NCBI GenBank assembly: GCA_015493185.1
Contig: WGDQ01000889.1
Coordinates: 1 to 7,841 of the forward strand
DNA length: 7,841 nucleotides
Source: Planctomycetaceae bacterium
GTDB lineage: Bacteria; Planctomycetota; Planctomycetia; Pirellulales; JAEUIK01
Direction: 5' to 3'
Both the position numbers and the translations under genes were made by a program. How positions within the stretch are numbered: position 1 is the first letter of the stretch; each line of letters begins with the position of its first letter. Under the pieces are notes generated by a model. That model made no database searches, had not been told where the DNA came from, and saw only the letters and a list, made by a program, of their open reading frames with translations. Below are positions 1 to 6,249 of this stretch, one piece after another.

Positions 1-58
1 ACTGCCCCTTGGGCCTGCTCGGAAAGCGCCTGAAGTCAGGTGGCGCGCAAAACCGGGG
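1..58 (+). pseudogene. Frameshifted fragment of a duplicated sodium:solute symporter gene, running off the left edge
   Basis: Positions 3-58 match positions 1189-1243 inside the symporter gene with only two mismatches (positions 6 and 9) and one extra G at position 35. In the symporter frame the fragment reads CPLGLLGKRLK, against CTMGLLGKRLNQ at residues 114-125 of the intact protein. The inserted G then breaks the frame, and the match stops abruptly after position 58. The similarity is already present at the first bases of the window, so more of the copy may lie to the left. Near-identity at silent positions points to a recent duplication or gene conversion rather than an old paralogue. A chimeric assembly end is a real alternative, especially if this is also the end of a contig. 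Function is not expected. Confidence 0.7.
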
Positions 59-456
59 GGCAACGCGGCCAGTCGGCCACGTGCGCCGCGTCGAAAGATG
101 CTTTTCTGCCGAGGGTTGCGGGGCTTGGCCGTGGTTCCGCCGGCTCGTCGAACGGACTGCCGCGCGCCGATGCCGCGTCGGAGGTCGATTGTTGCACGCC
201 GCGCGGAGCGCCCCTACGATGTTCCACCATGAGGCCGCGACCGCATGCCCGTAGCTACCTCGCCGCCGCACGCGCCGATACAGCCGATTGAAATGCCTCC
301 CTCCCCTCTCGTCCGCCCAGCTCATTCCGGCCCCTGCAATTTTTCTGCCTTCGGGCGCCTGAACCGGCGGCCGGGCAAATCGCCTTGTGGCGTGAACGGC
401 TCGGGCGGACAAAAAAGCGGATAACGAAGGGAAAAATCGTTCTGGAGCCTGCTCCA
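59..456. other. Spacer upstream of the transporter operon, no convincing gene
   Basis: I see no credible gene in these roughly 400 nt. Short open frames run through it on both strands, but they have no ribosome-binding site with a sensible start and no recognisable protein pattern. A 15-nt pure pyrimidine tract lies at 296-310 and a run of five T at 337-341. Immediately before the operon there is an A-rich patch (about 411-438), a likely untranslated leader. Weak resemblance to the symporter gene may continue around 80-98, but it is too poor to call. No clear -35/-10 pair was found, although a promoter for the operon is expected here. Confidence 0.5.
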
Positions 457-831
457 ATGCCCCGAGCCACGTCACCATCTTCTTCGCCCCAGCAGTCGCC
501 CGACGGCCGGCCCGACGATCCGGTGTATTTGCACGCGCGGCGCGAGGCGATCGTGATTCTCAGCGTGTGGACGATCGCGCTGGTGTGGTCGCTTACGGTC
601 TACCTCGGCTGGGGACATGCCCCGCTCGAGGGACACACCGTCTTGTGGTGGGGCATTCCACGTTGGGTCGTGTTGGGCATTGCCCTGCCCTGGATCGTGG
701 CCGATCTGTTCGCCGCCTGGTTTTGCTTCTTCTTCATGGCCGACGACGACTTGGGCGAGGCGCACGAAGGATTGGACCTCGACGAGGAAAATCGCCAGCG
801 ATCCCGGCACGAGGGGCCCGCCGATGCGTGA
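457..831 (+). CDS. DUF997/YhdT-like small membrane protein, probable symporter accessory subunit
   Basis: A 124-residue protein with two predicted membrane helices at about residues 30-51 and 68-93. It begins with a Pro/Ser-rich cytoplasmic-type tail and ends with a very acidic tail (ADDDLGEAHEGLDLDEEN). The order 'HARREA', helix, 'GIPRW', helix, then an acidic stretch is the layout of the DUF997 family, whose E. coli member YhdT is encoded next to the pantothenate symporter PanF. The ATG at 457 was chosen because GGAG sits 9 nt upstream (444-447). A TTG at 385 in the same frame would add 24 basic residues and lacks such a site. The stop lies 18 nt before the symporter start, so the two genes are almost certainly co-transcribed. 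By analogy it may help assembly or regulation of the symporter, but the biochemical role of DUF997 proteins is not established. Family assignment rests on pattern and context. Confidence 0.85.
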   Translation: MPRATSPSSSPQQSPDGRPDDPVYLHARREAIVILSVWTIALVWSLTVYLGWGHAPLEGHTVLWWGIPRWVVLGIALPWIVADLFAAWFCFFFMADDDLGEAHEGLDLDEENRQRSRHEGPADA

Positions 832-849
832 AGACGGGGGAGCCCGCCG

Positions 850-2868
850 ATGACCGAAGCGTTCTACCTGGCAGGGCCGATCGCCTGGCCGCGGGGCATC
901 GCACTGCTGGCCACTGCCGGCGCCGCGGGCAATAGCGCGCTGGTTGTGTTCGCGCTCTATATGGTTGGCGTTTTCGTGCTGGCCTGGTTCTCCAACCGGC
1001 TGTTGCAGAAAAAAGCGTTTCTCAGCGAATACTTTCTCGGCAGCCGCAGCTTGGGCGTGTGGGCGTTCGCCCTCACGTTTGCCGCCACCAGTGCGTCGGG
1101 CGGAAGCTTCACCGGTTTCCCCTCGCTCATTTACACGCACGGGTGGGTGTTGGCCATGTGGATCGCCAGTTACATGGTTGTGCCCATTTGCACCATGGGC
1201 CTGCTCGGAAAGCGCCTGAATCAGGTGGCGCGCAAAACCGGGGCCATCACCGTGCCCGACGTGTTGCGCGATCGGTTCGAAAGCCCCGGGCTGGGCATAT
1301 TGGCCATGCTGCTGATCGTCTTCTTCATGACGTTCAATCTCGTGGCCCAGTTCAAAGCGGGCAGTGAAATCTTGCGTACGCTGCTGCTCGATGTGCCCCT
1401 GTTTCAGCAAGCCACCGCCCTGGTGGCCCACTGGACCGCCGACGTGCCCGCGCTGGCCCAAGTGCATCCTGGCTACCTGGTGTGCCTGCTCACCTTCGCG
1501 CTGGCCGTGGTTTTCTACACCACCTACGGCGGTTTTCACGCCGTGGTCTGGACCGACGTCTTGCAGGGCGTGGTGATGGTGGCCGGCGTGCTGATCTTGC
1601 TGCCGCTGGTGCTATGGCAAGTGGGCGGCTTGGAGAACGCCAACCAGCGCCTGGCCCGCATGACACCGCCGGTTCGCGCCATTGGCACCCTCGAGGTGCC
1701 TTCGCCACCGGACGAAAACCTTGTGGTGCCGGCCGGCAGTTGGGTGCGAGCATCGGGCAGCGTGCCCGGCGGAAGCCGTTGGTTGCGGGTGGGCCGTTTT
1801 GCCACGATCCGCGCTGGCCAGCGCCGAACCGATGGCGTTTGGCTGCTCGCGCCCACCACGCCCGAGGAAATCGAAGACGCCCAGCGCCGGGCCAACGCGC
1901 CCGACAACGATCATGCGCGTTCGATCACGGCAACCATCACCCGCATCACGCGTCCGATTCACCCGGACGATCGCCCCGGCGTTTATCTGGCAGGCCCCGG
2001 CCCCGAGGTTTCCACCGAGTCGGGCGCAGGCTTTCTGCCGATGAGCCTGGCCATCTCATTTTTCTTCATGTGGGCCATCTCCGGCAGCGGTCAGCCGAGC
2101 AATATGGTACGCCTGATGGCCTTTCGAAACTCGCTTACCCTGAGCCGCGCCATCTTCACCGTATCGATCTACTACACGCTCATCTATTTCCCGCTGGTAG
2201 TCATTTTTTGTTGCGCGCGGGTGCTGCTGCCGGGGCTCGATCAAGAGTCGGACCGCATCATGCCGGCCATGGCCGTCAGTGTTACGAGCAATGCCGGCAT
2301 GCCGTGGCTGGCCGGCCTTTTGGTGGCGGCTCCGTTTGCGGCCATCATGTCGACGGTCGATAGTTTCCTGCTTGTGATCTCTTCGGCCGTGGTGCGCGAT
2401 CTGTATCAGCGCAACATCAACCCGCAGGCGAGCGAGAAAACCATCAAGCGGCTCAGCTATGCCTGTACCCTGGTAATCGGCTTGTGTGCCACGCTCGTGG
2501 CGTTGTATCCGCCCACGTTTCTGCAAGACATCATCGTTTACACCGGCGGCGGGCTGGCGGCGGCGTTTCTGGTTCCCGTGGCCATGGGGCTCTATTGGCC
2601 CCGCGTCACGCTTGCCGGTGCCATGGCCGCCATGTTGGGTGGGTTTGTCGCCCATTTGAGCCTTTATGCCGTTCCCTTGGTGCAACAGCTCTGGGCTGTT
2701 TGGAACGGCGCGGCGTCGTTCAGTCTCAGGCCGCTGCGACCTTGGGGATTCGATCCGGTGTTTTGGGGGCTCGTGGCATCGCTGGCGATCGGCATCGTGG
2801 CAACGCTTTGTTCGGCCCCCCCGCCCGAGAAGCTGGTGCGTCGCTATTTCTACCGCGATGCCGCATAG
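850..2868 (+). CDS. PanF-like sodium:solute symporter (SSS family) with large extramembrane insertion
   Basis: A 672-residue inner-membrane transporter of the sodium:solute symporter family (TC 2.A.21), which couples Na+ entry to solute uptake. About 13 hydrophobic segments are visible: roughly 29-48, 66-86, 92-118, 147-168, 207-225, 230-257, 394-414, 432-458, 486-512, 536-553, 560-582, 585-606 and 637-656. Family motifs include 'YFLGSRSLGVWAFALTFAAT' near residue 61, 'YGGFHAVVWTDVLQG' at 226-240, and 'APFAAIMSTVDS' at 494-505. In the last, S501-T502 align with the Na+-binding Ser-Thr pair of PutP (S340/T341). The best overall match by eye is PanF, the pantothenate transporter, and the DUF997 neighbour agrees; the true substrate is unknown. 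PanF-type proteins are about 480 residues. Most of the excess here is one insertion, residues 260-392. GGGGGAG (836-842) precedes the ATG by 7 nt. A frameshifted copy of residues 114-131 lies at the left edge of the window. Confidence 0.93.
   Translation: MTEAFYLAGPIAWPRGIALLATAGAAGNSALVVFALYMVGVFVLAWFSNRLLQKKAFLSEYFLGSRSLGVWAFALTFAATSASGGSFTGFPSLIYTHGWVLAMWIASYMVVPICTMGLLGKRLNQVARKTGAITVPDVLRDRFESPGLGILAMLLIVFFMTFNLVAQFKAGSEILRTLLLDVPLFQQATALVAHWTADVPALAQVHPGYLVCLLTFALAVVFYTTYGGFHAVVWTDVLQGVVMVAGVLILLPLVLWQVGGLENANQRLARMTPPVRAIGTLEVPSPPDENLVVPAGSWVRASGSVPGGSRWLRVGRFATIRAGQRRTDGVWLLAPTTPEEIEDAQRRANAPDNDHARSITATITRITRPIHPDDRPGVYLAGPGPEVSTESGAGFLPMSLAISFFFMWAISGSGQPSNMVRLMAFRNSLTLSRAIFTVSIYYTLIYFPLVVIFCCARVLLPGLDQESDRIMPAMAVSVTSNAGMPWLAGLLVAAPFAAIMSTVDSFLLVISSAVVRDLYQRNINPQASEKTIKRLSYACTLVIGLCATLVALYPPTFLQDIIVYTGGGLAAAFLVPVAMGLYWPRVTLAGAMAAMLGGFVAHLSLYAVPLVQQLWAVWNGAASFSLRPLRPWGFDPVFWGLVASLAIGIVATLCSAPPPEKLVRRYFYRDAA
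1627..2025 (+). other. Insertion within the symporter, predicted periplasmic (residues 260-392)
   Basis: This stretch separates the helix carrying 'VVWTDVLQG' from the helix starting 'FLPMSLAISFFFMWAISG'. In PanF and vSGLT the same loop is far shorter. By LeuT-fold topology the loop after this helix (TM5) faces outside, so the insertion should be periplasmic. It is hydrophilic, rich in Pro, Arg and Gly, and alternates short beta-like stretches (for example 'LVVPAGSWVRASGSV', 'RWLRVGRFATIRAG', 'GVWLLAP') with a helical, charged part ('TPEEIEDAQRRANA'). This looks like a small folded domain rather than disordered filler. I do not recognise its fold. Reading frame and codon use continue smoothly on both sides, so it is not a recent insertion or a frameshift product. 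Confidence 0.65.
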
Positions 2869-2894
2869 AACCAGCGGACAAAACGCGTCTGAAC

Positions 2895-2914
2895 AGCCGA
2901 ACAAGCGGTTTTTT
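2895..2914 (+). terminator. Weak candidate terminator after the symporter operon
   Basis: A short hairpin (2895-2899 pairing with 2906-2910, including one G-T pair, loop of six) ends in a run of six T at 2909-2914. It lies 26 nt after the symporter stop, in the right place for an intrinsic terminator. The stem is very weak, so this may be chance. Confidence 0.3.
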
Positions 2915-3517
2915 CGCAAGAGTCAGAGGTTCTGCCGGTTCGCTCTGAGCCATTCGTCGGATCGCCCGAGCATGATCGCCTCCCGTGCGCGATGCTGGGC
3001 GGTTTGCATGGCCCTTCCTTTCCGCTCCCGCAGTGCGCGGCCAAGGCTTCTTCGCTCGCGCGTCTCACTGGGTGGGTTCGCGGTGAGAGCCTCTCAGGGC
3101 GTTCGCCGGAGAAGTCGCTTTGCTATCCGTGCTTTGGACCGTTTTTCCGGTGTGCGTTTCGTCATCACGTGTGGAGGGGGCGCCGGGTGCGGTTTGCCTG
3201 GCCGTTGCAGTCGGGCCAACGCGTGCAATCCGATCTGTCTGCCAAAGTCCGCACGATCGGTCGAGGCGTCGGTTGCTTGAAGCCGAACCGTTGCGGGGTT
3301 CGATAACTGGAGATGGTCGAAGCGGTCGGTTGCGGCCCGGGCTCCAGTGTTTTACGGCACCCTCGGACCACACCAATGGGGCCGCTTGGGCAAACAGGCT
3401 TTCTGCCTGCTTCGGGCACGCGATGCACGCCGGCGCGGCTCTGTCGTCGTAGGCCGCGCGCTATAGCAGCGGCAAGAAGCAACAAGAAGGATCACGTAAT
3501 TCGCAAGAGGCGCTGCC
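2915..3517. other. Long spacer between the symporter operon and the small membrane protein gene
   Basis: About 600 nt with no convincing gene on either strand; open frames here read as low-complexity Arg/Ser/Pro sequence typical of GC-rich shadow frames. Visible structures are small. An inverted repeat at 3063-3068/3083-3088 overlaps a second dyad (3084-3089/3091-3096). An imperfect direct repeat of about 22 nt lies at 3255-3276 and 3312-3333. A 5-bp hairpin with loop TTTCT is at 3395-3409, and GCTATAGC at 3460-3467 sits inside a 5-bp stem (3453-3457/3469-3473). A promoter for the gene at 3518 must lie here or further left, but I could not identify one. Confidence 0.5.
3255..3333. repeat. Imperfect direct repeat pair, about 22 nt
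   Basis: The two copies are 3255-3276 and 3312-3333. Aligned, they share the pattern GAT(C)GGTCGARGCG(G)TCGGTTGC, with a one-base deletion in each copy and one G/A difference. The copies are 57 nt apart, so they would lie on roughly the same face of the helix five to six turns apart. They could be protein-binding sites or a remnant of local slippage. No function can be read from the sequence. Confidence 0.4.
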
Positions 3518-3802
3518 GTGGAGATCTCGCGAAATCAATACTTCATGGCCGGACTGGTGATCCTGCTGTTGGGCATTCAGTTTCGGCTCGTCGACAGCGT
3601 GGTTCTGAGCGAGCCGGCCACGCGGTTCTTGATCGAACGTTCGAAACATGCGAGGGCTGCGAACACCACGCGATTGCTGCCCGCCGTGGGGCCGCCGGCC
3701 CGCAAGGTGATCCGACCGCCCGAGTGGCTCGGCTGGTGCCTGATGAGCATCGGTTCGGTGCTCATCCTGCACAGTTTGGCGCTGAAGCAAAACCCTGGAT
3801 GA
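3518..3802 (+). CDS. Small two-helix membrane protein, conserved hypothetical
   Basis: A 94-residue protein with two membrane helices, about residues 9-28 ('FMAGLVILLLGIQFRLVDS') and 70-87 ('WLGWCLMSIGSVLILHSLAL'). A basic, Ala/Arg-rich loop of about 40 residues joins them, ending in 'RKVIRPPEW'. The GTG at 3518 is preferred: AAGAGG lies 7 nt upstream (3505-3510), and the opening 'MEISRNQYF' agrees with my recollection of similar small proteins in Planctomycetes. An ATG at 3545 (residue 10) would cut into the first helix and is less likely. With a predicted hairpin topology it could be an accessory or structural inner-membrane protein; no catalytic residues are visible. It stands alone on the plus strand after a 650-nt spacer and is convergent with the gene at 4063-5010. 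Function unknown. Codon use and the clean hydrophobic pattern support a real gene. Confidence 0.75.
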   Translation: MEISRNQYFMAGLVILLLGIQFRLVDSVVLSEPATRFLIERSKHARAANTTRLLPAVGPPARKVIRPPEWLGWCLMSIGSVLILHSLALKQNPG

Positions 3803-3807
3803 CGCTC

Positions 3808-3842
3808 CCGCGAGCCCGCGGAATCCGGCAGCCGCAGAATTT
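3808..3842 (+). terminator. Candidate terminator after the small membrane protein gene
   Basis: A 5-bp all-GC hairpin (3808-3812 with 3817-3821, loop AGCC) starts 6 nt after the stop codon. A short T run (3839-3842) lies 17 nt further on, too far for a textbook terminator. Position is good but structure is weak. Confidence 0.25.
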
Positions 3843-3895
3843 TCGTCTTCCAGCGTTCGAAAACCACCCTCTCAACACCTGAATCGCATCGCCGC

Positions 3896-4053
3896 GCACC
3901 GGTCGGCCGCACGATCCGATCGCACCAGTCGGTCCCCCGCGATTCAACTGTGTCCAGCGTCGCCGCAATTCGGTCCGTGTTGGCCTCGCGGTTCTGACCA
4001 CACCGGCCGGTTGTGCGATACGACCCAATTGCCCGCACCGGTTGGCCCGCACG
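3896..4053. repeat. Four degenerate copies of a GCACCGG-type motif between convergent genes
   Basis: A motif close to GCACCGGTYGGYC occurs at 3896-3913, 3922-3940 (GCACCAGTCGGTC), 3999-4017 (CACACCGGCCGGTTGTG) and 4035-4053. The first and last are the closest pair, differing by one substitution and one inserted C over 19 nt. All four lie in the 260-nt gap between two convergent genes, where 3' ends of both transcripts are expected. The 3999-4017 copy is itself nearly palindromic. No gene fits in the gap. The copies could form alternative hairpins or bind a protein; chance recurrence in GC-rich DNA cannot be excluded. Confidence 0.4.
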
Positions 4054-4062
4054 GTGCCCGGC

Positions 4063-5010
4063 TTACCGCCCGCTTCCGCGACGCTCATAGGGCAGATAAC
4101 GGCTGCCGGTGGTCTGTTGCAAATGGTCGCGCACCGCGCTGTAAGGTCGCAACCGAACGTCGGGCAGCGAGGTTTCGAACGTGCCGTGCCCCGGTACGTT
4201 TAGGCGGACGTGTACCAGACCGTGTGTTGCGATGTCGTTGCTCAGCGCCGGGTTGCTTGCTTGAAACGGCAGACGAAACATCACGCTGCCGCCCTGCAAC
4301 TGCTCGGCCGAGAAGGTGCGCACCCAGCGGCCCTGACGCACGTGCGGCACCCGGCGCGAGTCGGAAAAACGGGGCACCTCGAACAGTTGCACGTCCACCG
4401 TGCCATCCACAGCGGCTGCCTGCCCCTGGGCGGCAACCGGCGTGACTTCGACCACAAGACCATCGGGCTCGACGTCGGCATCCCAGTTGGCCAACTGCGC
4501 GCGTGCCTCGACCGACACAACCCGCGGCTCCAGACCCAACGCGCCTCGGGCCCAATCGGCCATGGTGTTGCCCTTGGCCTTCAAGCCCGCCCATTCGGGC
4601 GAACCCTTTGGCGGCAAAACGGTTTTCCCTGCGCGTCGGGTCCGACGGGCCATCTCGGGCTCGGCGTGTGCCATAGCCGCCTCGCGTGCCGTTTGGCGAT
4701 CGTAGTGGTGCCCGGCCACCGTTAGTCCGGCAACACGGTTCCAGGCCACCGGGCGTCGGATCGTCATGCTCTGGCCTTCGTAGCGCAGCCACAGGTGCTT
4801 GTCGTCGGTGCGTGGGTCGATCGTGGCCACGAGCGTTTGGCCGTTGTTCAAAACAACCTCGGCCGCCTCGACTTGCCGGTCCGCCACGCGAACCGTTGCC
4901 AAGGCCATGCATGCCACGATAGCCAACCGACGCATCAGGTCGTTTGCTCGTTGTGCCGGTGGCTGCTGTGCGAAAGTGTGTTGGCGGGTGGGTTGATCGT
5001 GGTTTGTCAT
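4063..5010 (-). CDS. Secreted beta-rich protein of unknown function
   Basis: A 315-residue protein with a signal-peptide-like segment at residues 26-50 ('MRRLAIVACMALATV...VEAAE'), so it is probably exported. Residues about 51-101 form a small beta domain ('EVVLNNGQTLVATIDPR', 'HLWLRYEGQSMTIRRP') of the SH3/Sm-like type often seen in planctomycete secreted proteins. A charged linker follows (about 102-160), then a second beta-rich region of about 125 residues beginning near 'ANWDADVEPDGLVVEVTP' and ending near 'PGHGTFETSLPDVRLRPYS'. The second region resembles a beta-sandwich, but I do not recognise a named family. The ATG at 5010 was chosen because GGGGAAAGG lies 8 nt upstream. An internal ATG at 4935 would start directly at the signal peptide but has no clear ribosome-binding site; a long n-region is acceptable in this group. 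It is divergent from the gene at 5471 and convergent with the one at 3518. No catalytic motif or anchor is visible. Confidence 0.78.
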   Translation of the reverse strand: MTNHDQPTRQHTFAQQPPAQRANDLMRRLAIVACMALATVRVADRQVEAAEVVLNNGQTLVATIDPRTDDKHLWLRYEGQSMTIRRPVAWNRVAGLTVAGHHYDRQTAREAAMAHAEPEMARRTRRAGKTVLPPKGSPEWAGLKAKGNTMADWARGALGLEPRVVSVEARAQLANWDADVEPDGLVVEVTPVAAQGQAAAVDGTVDVQLFEVPRFSDSRRVPHVRQGRWVRTFSAEQLQGGSVMFRLPFQASNPALSNDIATHGLVHVRLNVPGHGTFETSLPDVRLRPYSAVRDHLQQTTGSRYLPYERRGSGR

Positions 5011-5470
5011 CGCCGGTGCCTTTCCCCAGGTGCGTGTCGCGTTGGTGCGGTGCGTCGAACGAAAGGCAAATCGCGCGCCGGCTGCTGTGGGAACCACACG
5101 CCACCACCGCTTGCAAGGCACGATCTGCTCGGCACTTAGCACGCGTGTCATAGCCCGTGGTTGCAGCGACGGACTTCGTCGAAACGCAACGATGGCTGTT
5201 GTCACAACGAAACGATGTTGCCCCGATGCCACGTCCATCGGAGCGGCAGCACCACGCCGCAGATGCCCCCTTTCCATCTCGCCGGTCGGGCGACGGGTAG
5301 TTGGGTTGTAGCGATCGTAGCGACAGCACGGAAAGAAGCCCGATTTGCCAGTCAGCCGGCCGAAACTAGGGTTTCGTAGTCGGGCTTCGTGTTTCAGCCC
5401 GGTACCCCCGGTGCGCGCGAAGCGTCACGACTTCCGCACGACTCTGCCGCTGTTGCGAGGATGCCAACGC
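5011..5470. other. Divergent intergenic region between two secreted-protein genes
   Basis: These 460 nt should hold promoters for both flanking genes. The minus-strand frame stays open to 5277, but the extra residues look random and no ribosome-binding site supports an earlier start. A perfect dyad GTTGT-C-ACAAC lies at 5198-5208 and could be an operator half-way between the genes. A large nested inverted repeat lies at 5335-5388 (listed separately). I could not find a convincing sigma70 -35/-10 pair in either direction. Confidence 0.5.
5335..5388 (+). promoter_or_regulatory. Nested inverted repeat upstream of the gene at 5471
   Basis: An outer perfect 9-bp stem pairs 5335-5343 (GAAGCCCGA) with 5380-5388 (TCGGGCTTC). 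Inside it a second perfect 6-bp stem pairs 5361-5366 (CGAAAC) with 5371-5376 (GTTTCG) around a TAGG tetraloop. The element ends 83 nt before the ATG at 5471 and lies far from the minus-strand gene. It may be a structured mRNA leader, an operator, or a terminator-like end of an unseen transcript. There is no T run on either side, so a simple intrinsic terminator is unlikely. Confidence 0.5.
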
Positions 5471-5986
5471 ATGGATCGACCAACCAAACCAGTCGCGGCC
5501 CAACATCATAAGGGCCCGCGATCCTACAACCGGCCTGCTACTAGGCCACGCGCATCGGGGCCAAGCGCCGTGCGAACGGCCCGATACCTGTTGTGGAGCG
5601 CGCTGGCCACGCTGCTGCTGTTGGTCTCGGGCATTCAGCCACACCACGTTGCCGGACAATCGGTTGCTTCCTCCACGCCCGCCCCTCCGGTCGATCTGAA
5701 ACAATTGCCGCCCGAAACGCGACTGCGCGAGGGCAGTCGCCTGGCCGCGCAGCGCGGCTACTTCCGCCTGGCGGGCGATCGCGTGGCGTTCCACACCATC
5801 GACGGTTCGCGCCGACTGATCGCGTTGGAAAACCTGAATCTGGAGCGAATCGTCAATCAGATTACGGCCACTGGCGAAGAAAGCCTCTGGAGCGTAAGCG
5901 GCGAGGTCACCGAATTTCGCGGCCTGAACTACCTGCTGGTCACGCACGCCGTACTCAAGAGCGACGCCCCCGCGGCAACGCCTTGA
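5471..5986 (+). CDS. Exported or membrane-anchored small protein with OB-like C-terminal domain
   Basis: A 171-residue protein. Residues 1-37 are a long basic, Pro/Arg-rich n-region, followed by a strong hydrophobic stretch at about 38-54 ('YLLWSALATLLLLVSGI') and possible cleavage near 'HHVAGQS' (about residue 61). A low-complexity Ser/Thr/Ala/Pro linker precedes a compact domain (about 80-165) with alternating beta strands: 'RLREGSRLAAQRGYFRLAGD', 'RVAFHTI', 'RLIALENLNLERI', 'LWSVSGEVTEFRGLNYLLVTHAVLKS'. The last part, a strand followed by 'FRGLNYLLV', recalls OB-fold or lipoprotein-like beta-barrel domains; I recall similar short secreted proteins in Planctomycetes but know no function. 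The ATG at 5471 is supported by GCGAGGA (5455-5461) 9 nt upstream. A TTG start at 5345 lies inside the inverted repeat and is unlikely. If the signal is not cleaved, the protein would sit anchored with its C-terminal domain in the periplasm. No catalytic residues stand out. Confidence 0.78.
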   Translation: MDRPTKPVAAQHHKGPRSYNRPATRPRASGPSAVRTARYLLWSALATLLLLVSGIQPHHVAGQSVASSTPAPPVDLKQLPPETRLREGSRLAAQRGYFRLAGDRVAFHTIDGSRRLIALENLNLERIVNQITATGEESLWSVSGEVTEFRGLNYLLVTHAVLKSDAPAATP

Positions 5987-6249
5987 CGTCCGGCCCGCTT
6001 GGTCGAGCCCCCCTTTCCTTTCTCCCTTTTCCAGCCATTCGACCATTTACACAGCCAAGCTGCCCCGTGAATGCGGTTTGGGTCGCCGCGCCGGAAAAAA
6101 CGCGTGCTTTGCCAAGCCCTCGGGCCCAGTAGCCACTGTCCCCCGGCGGCCACGCGTTGCGAGTTGCCCTGTTCCTCTGGTGCCGTAAAAACGCGGTGCC
6201 CAAAAGGCACCCTGTGCCAGCCGGCGGAAGCGGTGATGGCCGAAACGGC
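5987..6249. other. Spacer downstream of the exported protein gene
   Basis: No gene is supported here; open frames are shadows with no family pattern. A 25-nt uninterrupted pyrimidine tract lies at 6008-6032, 21 nt after the stop. A 6-bp perfect hairpin GGTGCC/GGCACC with loop CAAAA is at 6195-6211, without a T run after it. No clear terminator for the upstream gene is seen before the strong hairpin at 6307. Confidence 0.45.

Noticed and set aside
472..1539. 355-residue minus-strand open frame opposite the transporter operon
   Set aside because: It is antisense to two well-supported membrane protein genes, is rich in His, Gln and Gly as expected from a reversed hydrophobic gene, and has no family pattern.
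1482..2363. 293-residue plus-strand open frame inside the symporter
   Set aside because: It is a shifted frame of the symporter, full of Arg, Gly and Ala, with no ribosome-binding site.
2056..2919. 287-residue minus-strand open frame
   Set aside because: Antisense to the 3' half of the symporter; composition is that of a GC-rich shadow frame.
3453..3473. GCTATAGC within a short stem as a -10 promoter element for the gene at 3518
   Set aside because: No -35-like hexamer at proper spacing, and the stem is only 5 bp.
5011..5277. Upstream extension of the minus-strand secreted protein to 5277
   Set aside because: The additional 89 residues look random, and the ATG at 5010 has a strong ribosome-binding site.
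4085..5329. 414-residue minus-strand open frame, longer than the called gene
   Set aside because: It overlaps the secreted protein in another frame, lacks a signal peptide and reads as Arg/Gly/Ser low-complexity sequence. The called frame has export and beta-strand patterns and a good ribosome-binding site.
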